IMG/VR virus record: IMGVR_UViG_3300032087_002061
Span: 1 to 20,165 of that record
Origin: a virus
DNA length: 20,165 bases
Direction: 5' to 3' (one strand)
The notes beneath the pieces are model-generated. The model had not been told where the DNA came from and did no database searches. It saw nothing but the letters and a program-made list of their open reading frames with translations. Below, piece after piece: positions 6,644 through 13,420 of the stretch (positions are counted from its first letter, which is position 1; each line of letters opens with the position of its first letter). Both the position numbers and the translations under genes were made by a program.

Positions 6644-8232
6644 ATTGAGAACTCGGTGTTCGCCTGGTACTGGCCCTTGGCTCCTGCTGCACCGTAGCGC
6701 CCACCATAGCCTCGGGTCATTACCTTGTGTTCGCCACCTCCGAGCATTAGATACCCGAATGCGTCTCCGACGTGCGAGTGTTCGTTTTTGTTTGGTGCGT
6801 CTCTGAATCGTTCCTGCCCTCCACTCATTGCAACACGCTTGAAGTGATAGCCACCAGCTAACGACTTCCGCAATCGCTGACAATCCTTGTGTACCTGTAA
6901 CCCAGCCTTACGATCAATAAACCGATTCATGGGCATCGCTCCCGCTTCACGGCGCACCTGAAAGTCGTTTGATGCCGTAGGCCGTGCATTCAGGCCAAGC
7001 GTCTTCAGATGATCGAATGCAGTCACCTCAAAGATCTCATCGCGCTTTGATCCGGCAGGGTCGCCCCACACCAGGATATCCATCTTGGGATAATGCACGT
7101 TGATCTCATTCAACAGAATCAGGCCGAATCGCTCAAGGCCCATGTCCTCGGTCACGATCTCGCGCAGCACATTCCATCGGCCAGAAGGTAACCGCTGACC
7201 GAATACCGCCGCAGGAGTCAAACCAAAGTCGAGGCCGATGTGTATCGGCAGTGTCGGATCGACCTGGATATCGTCTGCCGACATCACCGAGTCATCGAAC
7301 TCCGGCCACACCGGACGGCCCTCCTGTACATACACATACTGACCACCGGCATAACAGCGAATCCAATCAAGCCCTTTGCCGCCGAGCTGCTGATCGTAAT
7401 AACCAGGTGGTAGGTTGTTGATGTTCTCGGCCTTGGGGCTGACCTTCCAGAACTTACCCGCCGCAGGAACTGCGTCCGGGTCTTCGCTGGACACCTCCAT
7501 CACGCCGCCGGGTTGTTTGAAGAACTCCCACTTATAGCGACCCCTGACCGGCTCCTTCTCTGCGAGACGATGCCACCAGTGATCGTCGTCCATCGGGTTG
7601 GTGTCCATCCAGATACCGCGCCAGGGACATCCGCCATTGCCTTTGGTCGGGAATCGCCCGACACGGTGTGTCAACCCCTGCACCACAGCTAACGGCAACT
7701 CTCGCGCCTCGTTGACCCATGCGCCGGTTAGCTCCAGAGACAAGAGCTTACGCACGTCCTTGGGTTGATCGAGCGCCATGAAGATCACCTCACAATCAAT
7801 ACCGGCTGCGTCACCGCGACTCGGTAGCTTGATGTGGTGACTGATGGGCGGCGACCAGCGCATCGGCCCCCAGATGTTCTCCGGGAATAGCTCAAGCCAT
7901 GTCTTGATGGTTGTAGTGCGTAGCTCTGGGTATGAGTTCCGCACGATGACGAACCGAGAGTAGCGGATGCCGTCCTTTGGTGATGGCGGCTGTTTGACGG
8001 CGCGTAGCATGATCTCAGCGGCGCAGCCATACGACTTGCCTGACCCGACCGGACCCATCAGGCCACGCACAAACGAATCATCATGCAAAAACTTCCAGGT
8101 TGTCGGCGCACCTGAGAAATCCAGATTCAGCCCGCCTAGCGCCTCGTCAGGAGAGATCTTCTTGTTGGTCGGCGCTCTTCGGCGTCGGGTCGACCTCTGG
8201 CTCTGATCCGTCGCTTGTTTCGCTCTCGCCAT
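6637..8232 (-). CDS. Terminase large subunit (packaging ATPase/nuclease)
   Basis: The protein is 531 residues. An N-terminal ATPase carries Walker A GPVGSGKS (60-67) and a Walker B-like segment GAWVNEARE after SLELT. The C-terminal nuclease half has IHIGLDFGLTPAAVFG (first catalytic Asp), LVWGDPAG and HVGDAFGYLM (later acidic residues), so both activities look intact. It cuts and pumps phage DNA into procapsids through the portal. The N-terminus is Arg-rich (RSTRRRR). Its only plausible start, ATG at 8232, lies 86 nt inside the small terminase gene with no clear ribosome binding site, so expression may depend on translation of the small subunit. I find no ATG, GTG or TTG between 8232 and the end of that gene that would shorten the overlap. 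Confidence 0.93.
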   Translation of the reverse strand: MARAKQATDQSQRSTRRRRAPTNKKISPDEALGGLNLDFSGAPTTWKFLHDDSFVRGLMGPVGSGKSYGCAAEIMLRAVKQPPSPKDGIRYSRFVIVRNSYPELRTTTIKTWLELFPENIWGPMRWSPPISHHIKLPSRGDAAGIDCEVIFMALDQPKDVRKLLSLELTGAWVNEARELPLAVVQGLTHRVGRFPTKGNGGCPWRGIWMDTNPMDDDHWWHRLAEKEPVRGRYKWEFFKQPGGVMEVSSEDPDAVPAAGKFWKVSPKAENINNLPPGYYDQQLGGKGLDWIRCYAGGQYVYVQEGRPVWPEFDDSVMSADDIQVDPTLPIHIGLDFGLTPAAVFGQRLPSGRWNVLREIVTEDMGLERFGLILLNEINVHYPKMDILVWGDPAGSKRDEIFEVTAFDHLKTLGLNARPTASNDFQVRREAGAMPMNRFIDRKAGLQVHKDCQRLRKSLAGGYHFKRVAMSGGQERFRDAPNKNEHSHVGDAFGYLMLGGGEHKVMTRGYGGRYGAAGAKGQYQANTEFSIW

Positions 8233-8620
8233 CGTCTAATACCTCATAGGTTGTTACTTCTGGACCCTTTAGATTGATCCCCAAAATACTTGGTCGGCTA
8301 TCGCTATCACTGTTCGGCTCGTGCAGACCGTGATACCTGGCGAGTACGCGCAGGGCCGAGAGCTTGTCATGCATCTCGACCTCAATCGCGTTTCCGTACT
8401 GGTTGGGCGTGACCCTCACCTTCTTGATCGATTTCTGTACGTGTACCGGAATGTCTTTCGACGCAAGTAATGTCATCCCGCCAGACTGCGTCCACTGGAG
8501 TACGTCAGTGACGTTGGACGCAGCAATCGCTTGTAGCTCCTGTTTGACGGCTTCCTTCTCATCATCAGAGCCGATTGCGAGTATCTTACGCGCCTCGCGG
8601 ACAGTGATCTTTCTGGTCAT
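8147..8620 (-). CDS. Terminase small subunit
   Basis: The protein is 157 residues. It has a helical N-terminus, then VTDVLQWTQSGGMTLLASKD, a section with VQKSIKKVRV, and NAIEVEMHDKLSALRVLARYHGL. The combination D-V-L-x-W ... L-x-x-S-x-x-I-P ... I-K-x-V-R ... V-x-x-H-D-K-x-x-A-L-x-x-L-x-x-x-x-G-L is typical of phage small terminase proteins, which bind DNA and regulate the large subunit. The C-terminal 45 residues are acidic and probably disordered; the last 86 nt are also read as the large-subunit N-terminus. Its ATG overlaps the stop of the DUF3310 gene. Confidence 0.85.
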   Translation of the reverse strand: MTRKITVREARKILAIGSDDEKEAVKQELQAIAASNVTDVLQWTQSGGMTLLASKDIPVHVQKSIKKVRVTPNQYGNAIEVEMHDKLSALRVLARYHGLHEPNSDSDSRPSILGINLKGPEVTTYEVLDDGESETSDGSEPEVDPTPKSADQQEDLS

Positions 8621-8865
8621 AGCTTTCTCTGTATCTCGTCCTGGAACTCGGCGTCCTCGATCTCAGCAATCATGTCATTGATATACCACATCGCTTTCTT
8701 GAGATCAGTCTTGCCGCCTTTCTCCTTCCAGCGCCACAGGTATTTGATGGCGTTACCAGTGCAGTAGGCTTGATCGCCTGTAAGATTCTGCACTGCTGCC
8801 TTGATTGCGTCGATACACTCTATGCCGTCTCGCTGATAGTGATCTGGGTTGATGGGGTCGGTCAT
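8617..8865 (-). CDS. DUF3310 protein
   Basis: The protein is 82 residues with the classic DUF3310 layout: INPDHYQRDGIECIDAI at the N-terminus, then GNAIKYLWRWKEKGG and DLKKAMWYINDMI. The conserved N-P-x-H-Y, E-x-I-D/E-x-I, G-N-x-x-K-Y-x-x-R, K-x-G-x-x-D-L-x-K-A-x-x-Y residues are all present. DUF3310 is widespread in tailed phages and is sometimes named a nucleotide kinase-like protein, but its activity is not well settled. The start has GGAGAA 8 nt upstream. The 245-bp non-coding stretch before it probably carries the promoter or origin for this side. Confidence 0.9.
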   Translation of the reverse strand: MTDPINPDHYQRDGIECIDAIKAAVQNLTGDQAYCTGNAIKYLWRWKEKGGKTDLKKAMWYINDMIAEIEDAEFQDEIQRKL

Positions 8866-9110
8866 TTTATGTTCTCCAGCCGATTTCTAAAAAATTTTGC
8901 GCGACCTCCCCCTATACAGCGCGACGGGGGTAGGGGGGCAAGGGTGCCTCTTTTTTGACGCGGGCTGCCATCCACAGGGTTTACGGGCGATCTGGCGATT
9001 GTGCAGTGCGACGATTTAACATAATAACAATTATGCGTCATGGTGCAGTGCGGTAAGTTATTGATATACATAGTATTCGTTTTTGCTGTGGATAACTTCA
9101 TGGTAATTGC
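8866..9110. other. Intergenic region, candidate replication origin or control region
   Basis: I see no convincing gene in these 245 bases. They hold an exact consensus DnaA box, TTATCCACA on the minus strand (9087-9095), and a second weaker box in opposite orientation (8968-8976, CCATCCACA, 7 of 9). There are also two copies of GTGCAGTGCG 42 bp apart (9001 and 9043) and an AT-rich stretch (about 9010-9085). A G-rich run at 8926-8944 (GGGGG, GGGGGG and GGG separated by 2 nt) could form a quadruplex. It lies directly downstream of the helix-turn-helix replication-type gene. Origin function is inferred from these marks and location. Confidence 0.45.
9001..9052. repeat. Direct repeat pair GTGCAGTGCG
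   Basis: Two identical 10-mers, 9001-9010 and 9043-9052, are exactly 42 bp apart (four helical turns) in the non-coding region next to a DnaA box. The bases around them differ (ACGATTT versus GTAAGTT), so the match is not part of a longer duplication. They could be binding sites for the neighbouring helix-turn-helix protein. Confidence 0.5.
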
Positions 9111-9794
9111 TCATTTATTGTACAGCGCAGACCACCTTGCGACCTGATCCAGGTTCATCGGTGGGGTGCGTCCAGAGCGCAGCGCATCCTTGGTCATCGA
9201 CACAGTGGCATCACGCACCTGATCGACTGTAACTCCTTGATCGTAAAGGACTTTTGCGTGTCTGAAACTCTGATCTGGCAGCCGACTGACGCCAGATGTG
9301 GCCTCGACCGCCTTCTTGAATGCGTGTGCGAGTATCTGATAGTCAGTGTTTGAATCCCCTTGAACCCCTGTCTGCATATTTGTTTCGGCTGGCTTTATCT
9401 CTTCATCAGGATCGTCAGAGATAATGCGTGACGGTGCCCAGAACTGTTCGTTGGTTGGGATTGGATCGTTACCTTCCCACAACACCTGGTATCGATTCAC
9501 CTTACCTCGACTACGCCGCTTGATGTGCTTCGGATACGGCCTCGGCTCAAGCAAGCGCACGTAGCCCAGCTCCTTGAGTATTCTCATGGTCCTGCATACC
9601 CAGACGCGGCCTACGCCTAAGTGACGCGCTATCGTCGTCTGAGAAGGCCAACACACGCCGTAACTGTTCGTATACATACCTAGACACGCCAGGATCTTTA
9701 TATGCGGCCCAGTGAGTCTCTCGTCCTGCATAGCTCTCGCAGGGATGATCGAGTAGCGCCGAATGTTGGGCTTATCTTTAAAAGGGGATTTCAT
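9111..9794 (-). CDS. Helix-turn-helix replication protein, candidate initiator
   Basis: The protein is 227 residues. The N-terminal domain (about 8-95) has RYSIIPARAMQDERLTGPHI, then YGVCWPSQTTIARHLGVGRV and MRILKELGYVRLLE. This is a winged-helix fold of the HTH_36 or lambda O N-terminal type: S-Q-x-T-I-A-x-H-L-G is the recognition part and G-Y-V-R the wing. The C-terminal part (150-225) is helical, with LPDQSFRHAKVLYDQGVTVDQVRD, and resembles DnaD-like or helicase-loader tails. Such proteins usually bind the phage origin and load the helicase. Its first five codons are shared with the last codons of the upstream gene. The start is ATG at 9794. The initiator role is inferred. Confidence 0.7.
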   Translation of the reverse strand: MKSPFKDKPNIRRYSIIPARAMQDERLTGPHIKILACLGMYTNSYGVCWPSQTTIARHLGVGRVWVCRTMRILKELGYVRLLEPRPYPKHIKRRSRGKVNRYQVLWEGNDPIPTNEQFWAPSRIISDDPDEEIKPAETNMQTGVQGDSNTDYQILAHAFKKAVEATSGVSRLPDQSFRHAKVLYDQGVTVDQVRDATVSMTKDALRSGRTPPMNLDQVARWSALYNK

Positions 9795-10287
9795 CGTCTA
9801 CCTGTTCCTGGTTATGTTTGAACTGAATACTGGTTAGCTCGGCGCTGGGAAACTTGGCCTTGATCTCATTTGCTGTCTTCAATCCATCGGCCTCGATCAC
9901 TGTGACGATCTCTTCCAGCATGTACACCACCGGATCTTTGCCCTTCATCAACGGGATGACTCGCTGCATATCAAGACGATCATTCACAAAGTAATAGTTT
10001 CGTCCCGCAATCCTCGCTTGCAGATAAAAGACATCGCTCACCCCTCCCGCTTCACGGAGCTGGTTATCAATCGCCTTCAACCCTTTGACCAGATTCTCAC
10101 ACGCCTTGATCTTTTCATCAGGGTCACTGATCGTCAGATATCTCTCCCTGGCGTTCTGATACTTCGCCGCAATCTCAGGTGTGGTCATCTTGAACCAGGC
10201 ATACCAACCCCACTTCTTGTTCATCTCATTCTCGGCTACCATGAACGACTCAATAGCAGCTTGAACTTTCTTGCTCCACTCTCTCAT
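9778..10287 (-). CDS. Unknown replication-module protein with SSB-like C-terminal tip
   Basis: The protein is 169 residues. I do not recognise a family. The N-terminal two-thirds are helical and rich in Lys/Glu, with KWGWYAWFKM near residue 25 and a long helix around IKACENLVKGLKAIDNQLRE. The middle has YLQARIAGRNYYFVNDRLDM. The protein ends DDEIPF, nearly identical to the DDDIPF tip of bacterial SSB, which recruits helicase, primase, RecO, exonuclease I and others. There is no OB-fold pattern, so it is probably not an SSB. It lies between the helicase-primase and the helix-turn-helix protein, just past the CGGACA array. ATG at 10287 follows GAGG. A role in bringing host or phage replication proteins together is an inference. 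Confidence 0.65.
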   Translation of the reverse strand: MREWSKKVQAAIESFMVAENEMNKKWGWYAWFKMTTPEIAAKYQNARERYLTISDPDEKIKACENLVKGLKAIDNQLREAGGVSDVFYLQARIAGRNYYFVNDRLDMQRVIPLMKGKDPVVYMLEEIVTVIEADGLKTANEIKAKFPSAELTSIQFKHNQEQVDDEIPF

Positions 10288-10307
10288 CTTTCTACCTCGG
10301 ACGAACG

Positions 10308-10539
10308 CGGACAGGATTCGGACAGACGGACAGAACTATATGTTCTGTCCTGTCCGTCCGCGCCCCGTCCCTGTCGCACTTTTTGTCCGTCTGTTGTCCG
10401 CGCTTGTCCGCAATCCTCTACAACCCGCGTCATTGCTGGATTCCTTCGTTGTCCGTTTTGTCCGAATCGTGTCCGACCTTGTCCGTTTCCCGAATCCACT
10501 CGATTCTCTTGGAGTTGGCGCGGACAATGACAATGTCCG
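10308..10539. repeat. CGGACA/TGTCCG hexamer array (13 copies), iteron-like
   Basis: CGGACA occurs on the plus strand at 10308, 10319, 10327 and 10521, and its complement TGTCCG at 10351, 10384, 10395, 10405, 10450, 10459, 10470, 10480 and 10534. That is 13 exact copies in 232 bp, where about 0.1 is expected by chance. Many neighbours are 8-11 bp apart, so the sites lie on one face of the helix. Orientation switches at a perfect inverted repeat (10328-10350). The array covers the gap between the helicase-primase and the next gene and runs into the helicase-primase 3' end. This is what a multi-site operator or an origin iteron cluster looks like; the binding protein is unknown. Confidence 0.75.
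10328..10350. promoter_or_regulatory. Perfect inverted repeat at the centre of the hexamer array
   Basis: GGACAGAAC (10328-10336) and GTTCTGTCC (10342-10350) are perfect 9-bp arms around TATAT. The array copies to the left read CGGACA and most copies to the right read TGTCCG, so this is the symmetry point. There is no T-tract after it on either strand, so termination is unlikely. The AT-only centre flanked by binding-type repeats suits a dimeric protein site or a melting point. Confidence 0.6.
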
Positions 10540-12367
10540 CACTTTCGAGCGCCTCAATCGACCTCTTCCATGCCTTCCTTGCCCGATCTTTGAGACGCGG
10601 ATCACTGATATCCAGCTCCTCTTTTTCGGCCATCCAAAACACAAAACTATCTCTGGCAACCTCGACACTGATGACATCATTTCGGTCTGTTGCGTCGCGT
10701 AAACAATTCATCGCCTTGAGCTGAGTCTCATTGAGCGTCGTTTTACCGGCTGCAACTTCATCTGCCGTCAATCGCTTCAGATAAACAGAAGTCTCTCCGC
10801 CAATCGTGCCGACCTCCGCACTCTGCATCTCAAAGAAATAATCCTCTGCTGGCTCTGCGTCCTTTTGCTTCTCTGTGGTCACCGTAATCTGTGCGCCAGA
10901 CTTTTTGATCTGGATCGACGTATCTACGGCTCCGAGTAGTGCGCTTGATCCCCTCATACCCTTTGAGCCGTCCTTACCGCTGTGGTGTATGCCAATCAGC
11001 GCCGTGTTGTACGTTTGCTTGAGTACGTCGCATGACTTCACAAACTTGCCGATGTCCGTCGCTGAGTTTTCATCTGCGCCGAGCAATGCTCTTGCTACTG
11101 TGTCCACAACGATCAGGCTGAAGCCTCCAGCTCGCTCTTCAAGCACCTGTATGGTTGCCTTCAGCTTCTCGACCTCTGCCGGATTGGTGAAGTCCACAGC
11201 GGTCGGCAGGACGTGAAACGGTAGCTGCTTCTCATCAACCTTTGCGCCGCGATTCTCAATCCATGCCTTGACCCGCTTGCCGAGGCCTCCTACACCTTCT
11301 CCTGCGATGTAAAGCACTGCGCCTTGCTTGACCTCCATCTCATGAAACTGATGCCCTGTTGCGACGCAGAGAGCGACATCAAGAGCCAGGAACGTCTTAC
11401 CGCATCCTGGTGGCCCGTACATCACACTGAAGCCATGCTCTGTGAACAGACTGTCAACCAAAAACTTAATTGGTGGCATCGCCATCAGCTCACCAATCGC
11501 CATTGTCTTGAACGTCTCAATCTGGTCTGGCTCGATCTCTCCGGGGTCTGGCACTGGCTCTGTGATGAGCGCTGCCTTGTTCACCAGCGCAAAGAGCTGA
11601 TGCTTTGTTTTACCCGTGTCGAGCCAGTCAACGATGTCGCCCTTGGGCGGTAGTTGATCGCTGAGATCAAGTAACTTGATTTGGGATGCAACGCCGATCA
11701 GCGTGTTGATGACCTTCGCGCCGTGCTTCACACCCACTTCATCATTGTCCGGCATGACGACGACACGTCTACCCTTCAGCCACTTGCTGTGCGCCTCGGT
11801 CCATTGTCCACTACCGCCATTATTTGTAGTTGCCAACACACCGATCTCATTGAGTCTGTCGGCAGCCTTCTCACCCTCCACAATAAATACCGGCTTATCC
11901 TTGTGATGCAGGATGGCAGGAAGATGATACGGAATCCGGTCAATACCTTTGAGGTTTCTGATCCAACCTCCTTGACCATCCGGGCGTTGCTGACGAAACG
12001 TCTTACTGCCGTCTTGAAAGTCGGTACGTACCACCTGGTATTCCAGGACACCGTGATCTCCAATATAGTCGTACACCGTAATTTCATCTCTGTCTCGCTT
12101 CTGAAACTGTGGGTCTTTCTCCATGCCGAACTCACGCTCCAGTGCGTCGGCTATGTTGCCGTTGATCTGTGGCCTTGCGAGTTTGTACAAATCAACAAAA
12201 CCACCCGACTCGCCTGTCTCGTGGTCCTGAAAGACTCCTTTCTCTGTATCGACGCTCTTCGACCCGTGTGTGCCGAACCTGAGTTCGCTGCCGTGGGACA
12301 TCTTTTTATTTGGTTCGCCCCACAACTCTTTCGCAATCACGCCGATGTGTTCTGCGTATTTACTCAT
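10430..12367 (-). CDS. TOPRIM primase / RepA-type helicase fusion
   Basis: The protein is 645 residues with two enzyme parts. The N-terminal primase-like half has a TOPRIM domain with KPVFIVEGEKAADRL and, further on, RRVVVMPDNDEVGVKHGAK; the Glu and the D-N-D pair are the metal-binding residues. The second half is a RecA-fold ATPase of the RepA/AAA_25 type with Walker A VMYGPPGCGKTFLALD (near 320), Walker B SLIVVDTVARAL and a HHSGKDGSKGMRGSSALLGA sensor segment. It should prime and unwind DNA at the fork. I do not see an N-terminal zinc-binding domain. The last residues (after WIR) come from the hexamer array and read like a low-constraint tail. A terminator precedes the gene. Confidence 0.88.
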   Translation of the reverse strand: MSKYAEHIGVIAKELWGEPNKKMSHGSELRFGTHGSKSVDTEKGVFQDHETGESGGFVDLYKLARPQINGNIADALEREFGMEKDPQFQKRDRDEITVYDYIGDHGVLEYQVVRTDFQDGSKTFRQQRPDGQGGWIRNLKGIDRIPYHLPAILHHKDKPVFIVEGEKAADRLNEIGVLATTNNGGSGQWTEAHSKWLKGRRVVVMPDNDEVGVKHGAKVINTLIGVASQIKLLDLSDQLPPKGDIVDWLDTGKTKHQLFALVNKAALITEPVPDPGEIEPDQIETFKTMAIGELMAMPPIKFLVDSLFTEHGFSVMYGPPGCGKTFLALDVALCVATGHQFHEMEVKQGAVLYIAGEGVGGLGKRVKAWIENRGAKVDEKQLPFHVLPTAVDFTNPAEVEKLKATIQVLEERAGGFSLIVVDTVARALLGADENSATDIGKFVKSCDVLKQTYNTALIGIHHSGKDGSKGMRGSSALLGAVDTSIQIKKSGAQITVTTEKQKDAEPAEDYFFEMQSAEVGTIGGETSVYLKRLTADEVAAGKTTLNETQLKAMNCLRDATDRNDVISVEVARDSFVFWMAEKEELDISDPRLKDRARKAWKRSIEALESADIVIVRANSKRIEWIRETDKVGHDSDKTDNEGIQQ

Positions 12368-12377
12368 GTGTCACCCC

Positions 12378-12403
12378 AAAAAAATGCCCCCATTGCTGGG
12401 GGC
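12378..12403 (-). terminator. Rho-independent terminator/attenuator before the helicase-primase
   Basis: A perfect 7-bp stem, GCCCCCA (12386-12392) and TGGGGGC (12397-12403), with a TTGC loop, is followed on the minus strand by A and then seven T (12384-12378). It lies between the ssDNA-binding gene stop and the helicase-primase start, only about 10 nt from the latter. It should let the upstream two genes be transcribed more than the helicase. Confidence 0.85.
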
Positions 12404-12409
12404 TGAATA

Positions 12410-12955
12410 TCAGAACTTCCAATCATCGTCGTCCGATGGTGCCGGTTGGGGTTCCGGCTGGGGTTCTGGGGTGACCTCCTGAACAGGAGCTGGTTGTGCC
12501 TCGGGCTTGTCTTTCCAACCCTTCAGCTCAAACTCTGGTACGCGGGTCGTACCCTTACCAATCGACACAGCCTTGGCACCATTAAATGCAACCATTGCCA
12601 TCTTGCCTTGGTTACTTGCCGCGCCGTTATGTACTTGCGGCCAAACATTCTCAAGACCCATCTTTGGTCCTGATCCTGTGCTGGTCCACTCTCTCCAACC
12701 GTAGTCGGACAGGTAAATCATCACGCTAAAACCGCGTTTGAAGTCTTGTCCTGGGTTTGGAGCCTTGACTCCAGGGCGCTCATCCCATACCCACTCAGGC
12801 GCTTGCCCTTCCATGATCTTTCCCCAGCCGGTCTTCAGACTGTCTGGGTCAATCCCCATCCCCTTGAACTCGATCTCGTCACCGTCGACATACCACGCAT
12901 TGACCGATGGCTTGAAGCGGAAATACTCCGCAGTTGAATCGCTAAGTCCTAGCAT
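12410..12955 (-). CDS. Phage ssDNA-binding-type protein with acidic aromatic tail
   Basis: The protein is 181 residues. The folded part (1-140) has a short beta-rich start with FRFKPSVNAWYVDGDEIEFK, then PGQDFKRGFSVMIYLSDYGW and a final beta stretch. Residues about 146-172 are a Pro/Gln/Glu-rich linker, and the protein ends SDDDDWKF. A folded domain, a flexible Pro/Gln linker and an acidic tip with a final Phe is the layout of SSB-type proteins, including T7 gp2.5 and bacterial SSB. Such proteins coat unwound DNA and recruit partners through the tip. The OB fold is not proven from sequence alone. It starts with GAGGAGAA upstream, overlaps the nuclease stop, and precedes the helicase-primase. 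Confidence 0.65.
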   Translation of the reverse strand: MLGLSDSTAEYFRFKPSVNAWYVDGDEIEFKGMGIDPDSLKTGWGKIMEGQAPEWVWDERPGVKAPNPGQDFKRGFSVMIYLSDYGWREWTSTGSGPKMGLENVWPQVHNGAASNQGKMAMVAFNGAKAVSIGKGTTRVPEFELKGWKDKPEAQPAPVQEVTPEPQPEPQPAPSDDDDWKF

Positions 12956-13352
12956 TCTCTTCTCCTGTTTCTCTGACTATGCCGCACCACAGCTCAAAGC
13001 TGATCTGTGCGACGCTGTTGATGTCATGTTGCTCATAGCAATCATGACCAGGGCCAAGCCAGTTGATGTACACCTGGATTGGCTTCCTGTCTTGCTTCAC
13101 AAAGAGGGCGGGACGCAAGCCTTTGACGGCCGCTTGTGCTTCACACTGAAGCCAGAAGAGCTTGATGTCTGCTGGTTTGACAGTTGCGTATCGCTTGCAT
13201 TCGATAGACCAACCCGGCACACCAGACAGATCGTCACCGCCCTGCTGGTATTGCTCCAGGTTGCGCTTGCACTCATACCCAAGATGATCTCGGATCAGGC
13301 TTGCGACCTCTCTCTCAAACGTCGCACCCTTGCGTCGGGACATTGCGCCCAT
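12942..13352 (-). CDS. PD-(D/E)XK nuclease, Holliday junction resolvase-like
   Basis: The protein is 136 residues. Catalytic residues are arranged as E (FEREVASLIRDHLG, about 13-26), then GGDDLSGVPGWSIECKRYAT (about 38-57), giving E ... D-L-x-G ... E-C-K. The G-x-D-L ... x-E-C-K layout is typical of small phage nucleases of the resolvase group. Its role is probably cleavage of branched DNA during replication and recombination, or breakdown of host DNA. ATG at 13352 has AGAGGAT upstream; a second ATG three codons in (MSRRKG) is an alternative. It is the first gene of the minus-strand replication block, divergent from the plus-strand operon. Substrate choice cannot be read from the sequence. 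Confidence 0.75.
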   Translation of the reverse strand: MGAMSRRKGATFEREVASLIRDHLGYECKRNLEQYQQGGDDLSGVPGWSIECKRYATVKPADIKLFWLQCEAQAAVKGLRPALFVKQDRKPIQVYINWLGPGHDCYEQHDINSVAQISFELWCGIVRETGEENART

Positions 13353-13420
13353 AGTTATCCTCTTTGTTTACGTATCGCACACCTTAATCCGAGAAAGTTT
13401 ACCCCTCAAGAAAAAAAGTG

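Noticed and set aside
6644-6883. 80-codon upstream extension of the GNAT-like gene
   Set aside because: It lies inside the terminase 3' end, is basic and featureless, and the ATG at 6643 overlaps the terminase stop in the way usual for this genome.
8905-8923. Minus-strand sequence resembling a T7-type promoter (CGCTGTATAGGGGG)
   Set aside because: It occurs once, aligns only in part with the T7 consensus, and no phage RNA polymerase is in the window.
8862-9101. 79-codon open frame on the minus strand
   Set aside because: Its composition is odd (many Cys, His and Thr, then Pro/Arg runs), its start lacks a ribosome site, and it covers DnaA-box-like and repeat elements. It is better read as non-coding.
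10308-10539. CRISPR array or diversity-generating retroelement repeats
   Set aside because: The hexamers are too short and too closely spaced for CRISPR repeats, no Cas gene is present, and no reverse transcriptase or template/variable repeat pair is seen despite similarity of gene content to BPP-1.
10018-10724. Several long open frames on the plus strand (to 170 codons)
   Set aside because: They run antisense to genes with clear protein features, share the hexamer array, and produce Ser/Pro/Arg-rich or low-complexity proteins with no motifs.
11681-12406. 241-codon plus-strand open frame
   Set aside because: It is fully antisense to the TOPRIM/helicase gene, whose catalytic motifs are all in place on the other strand.
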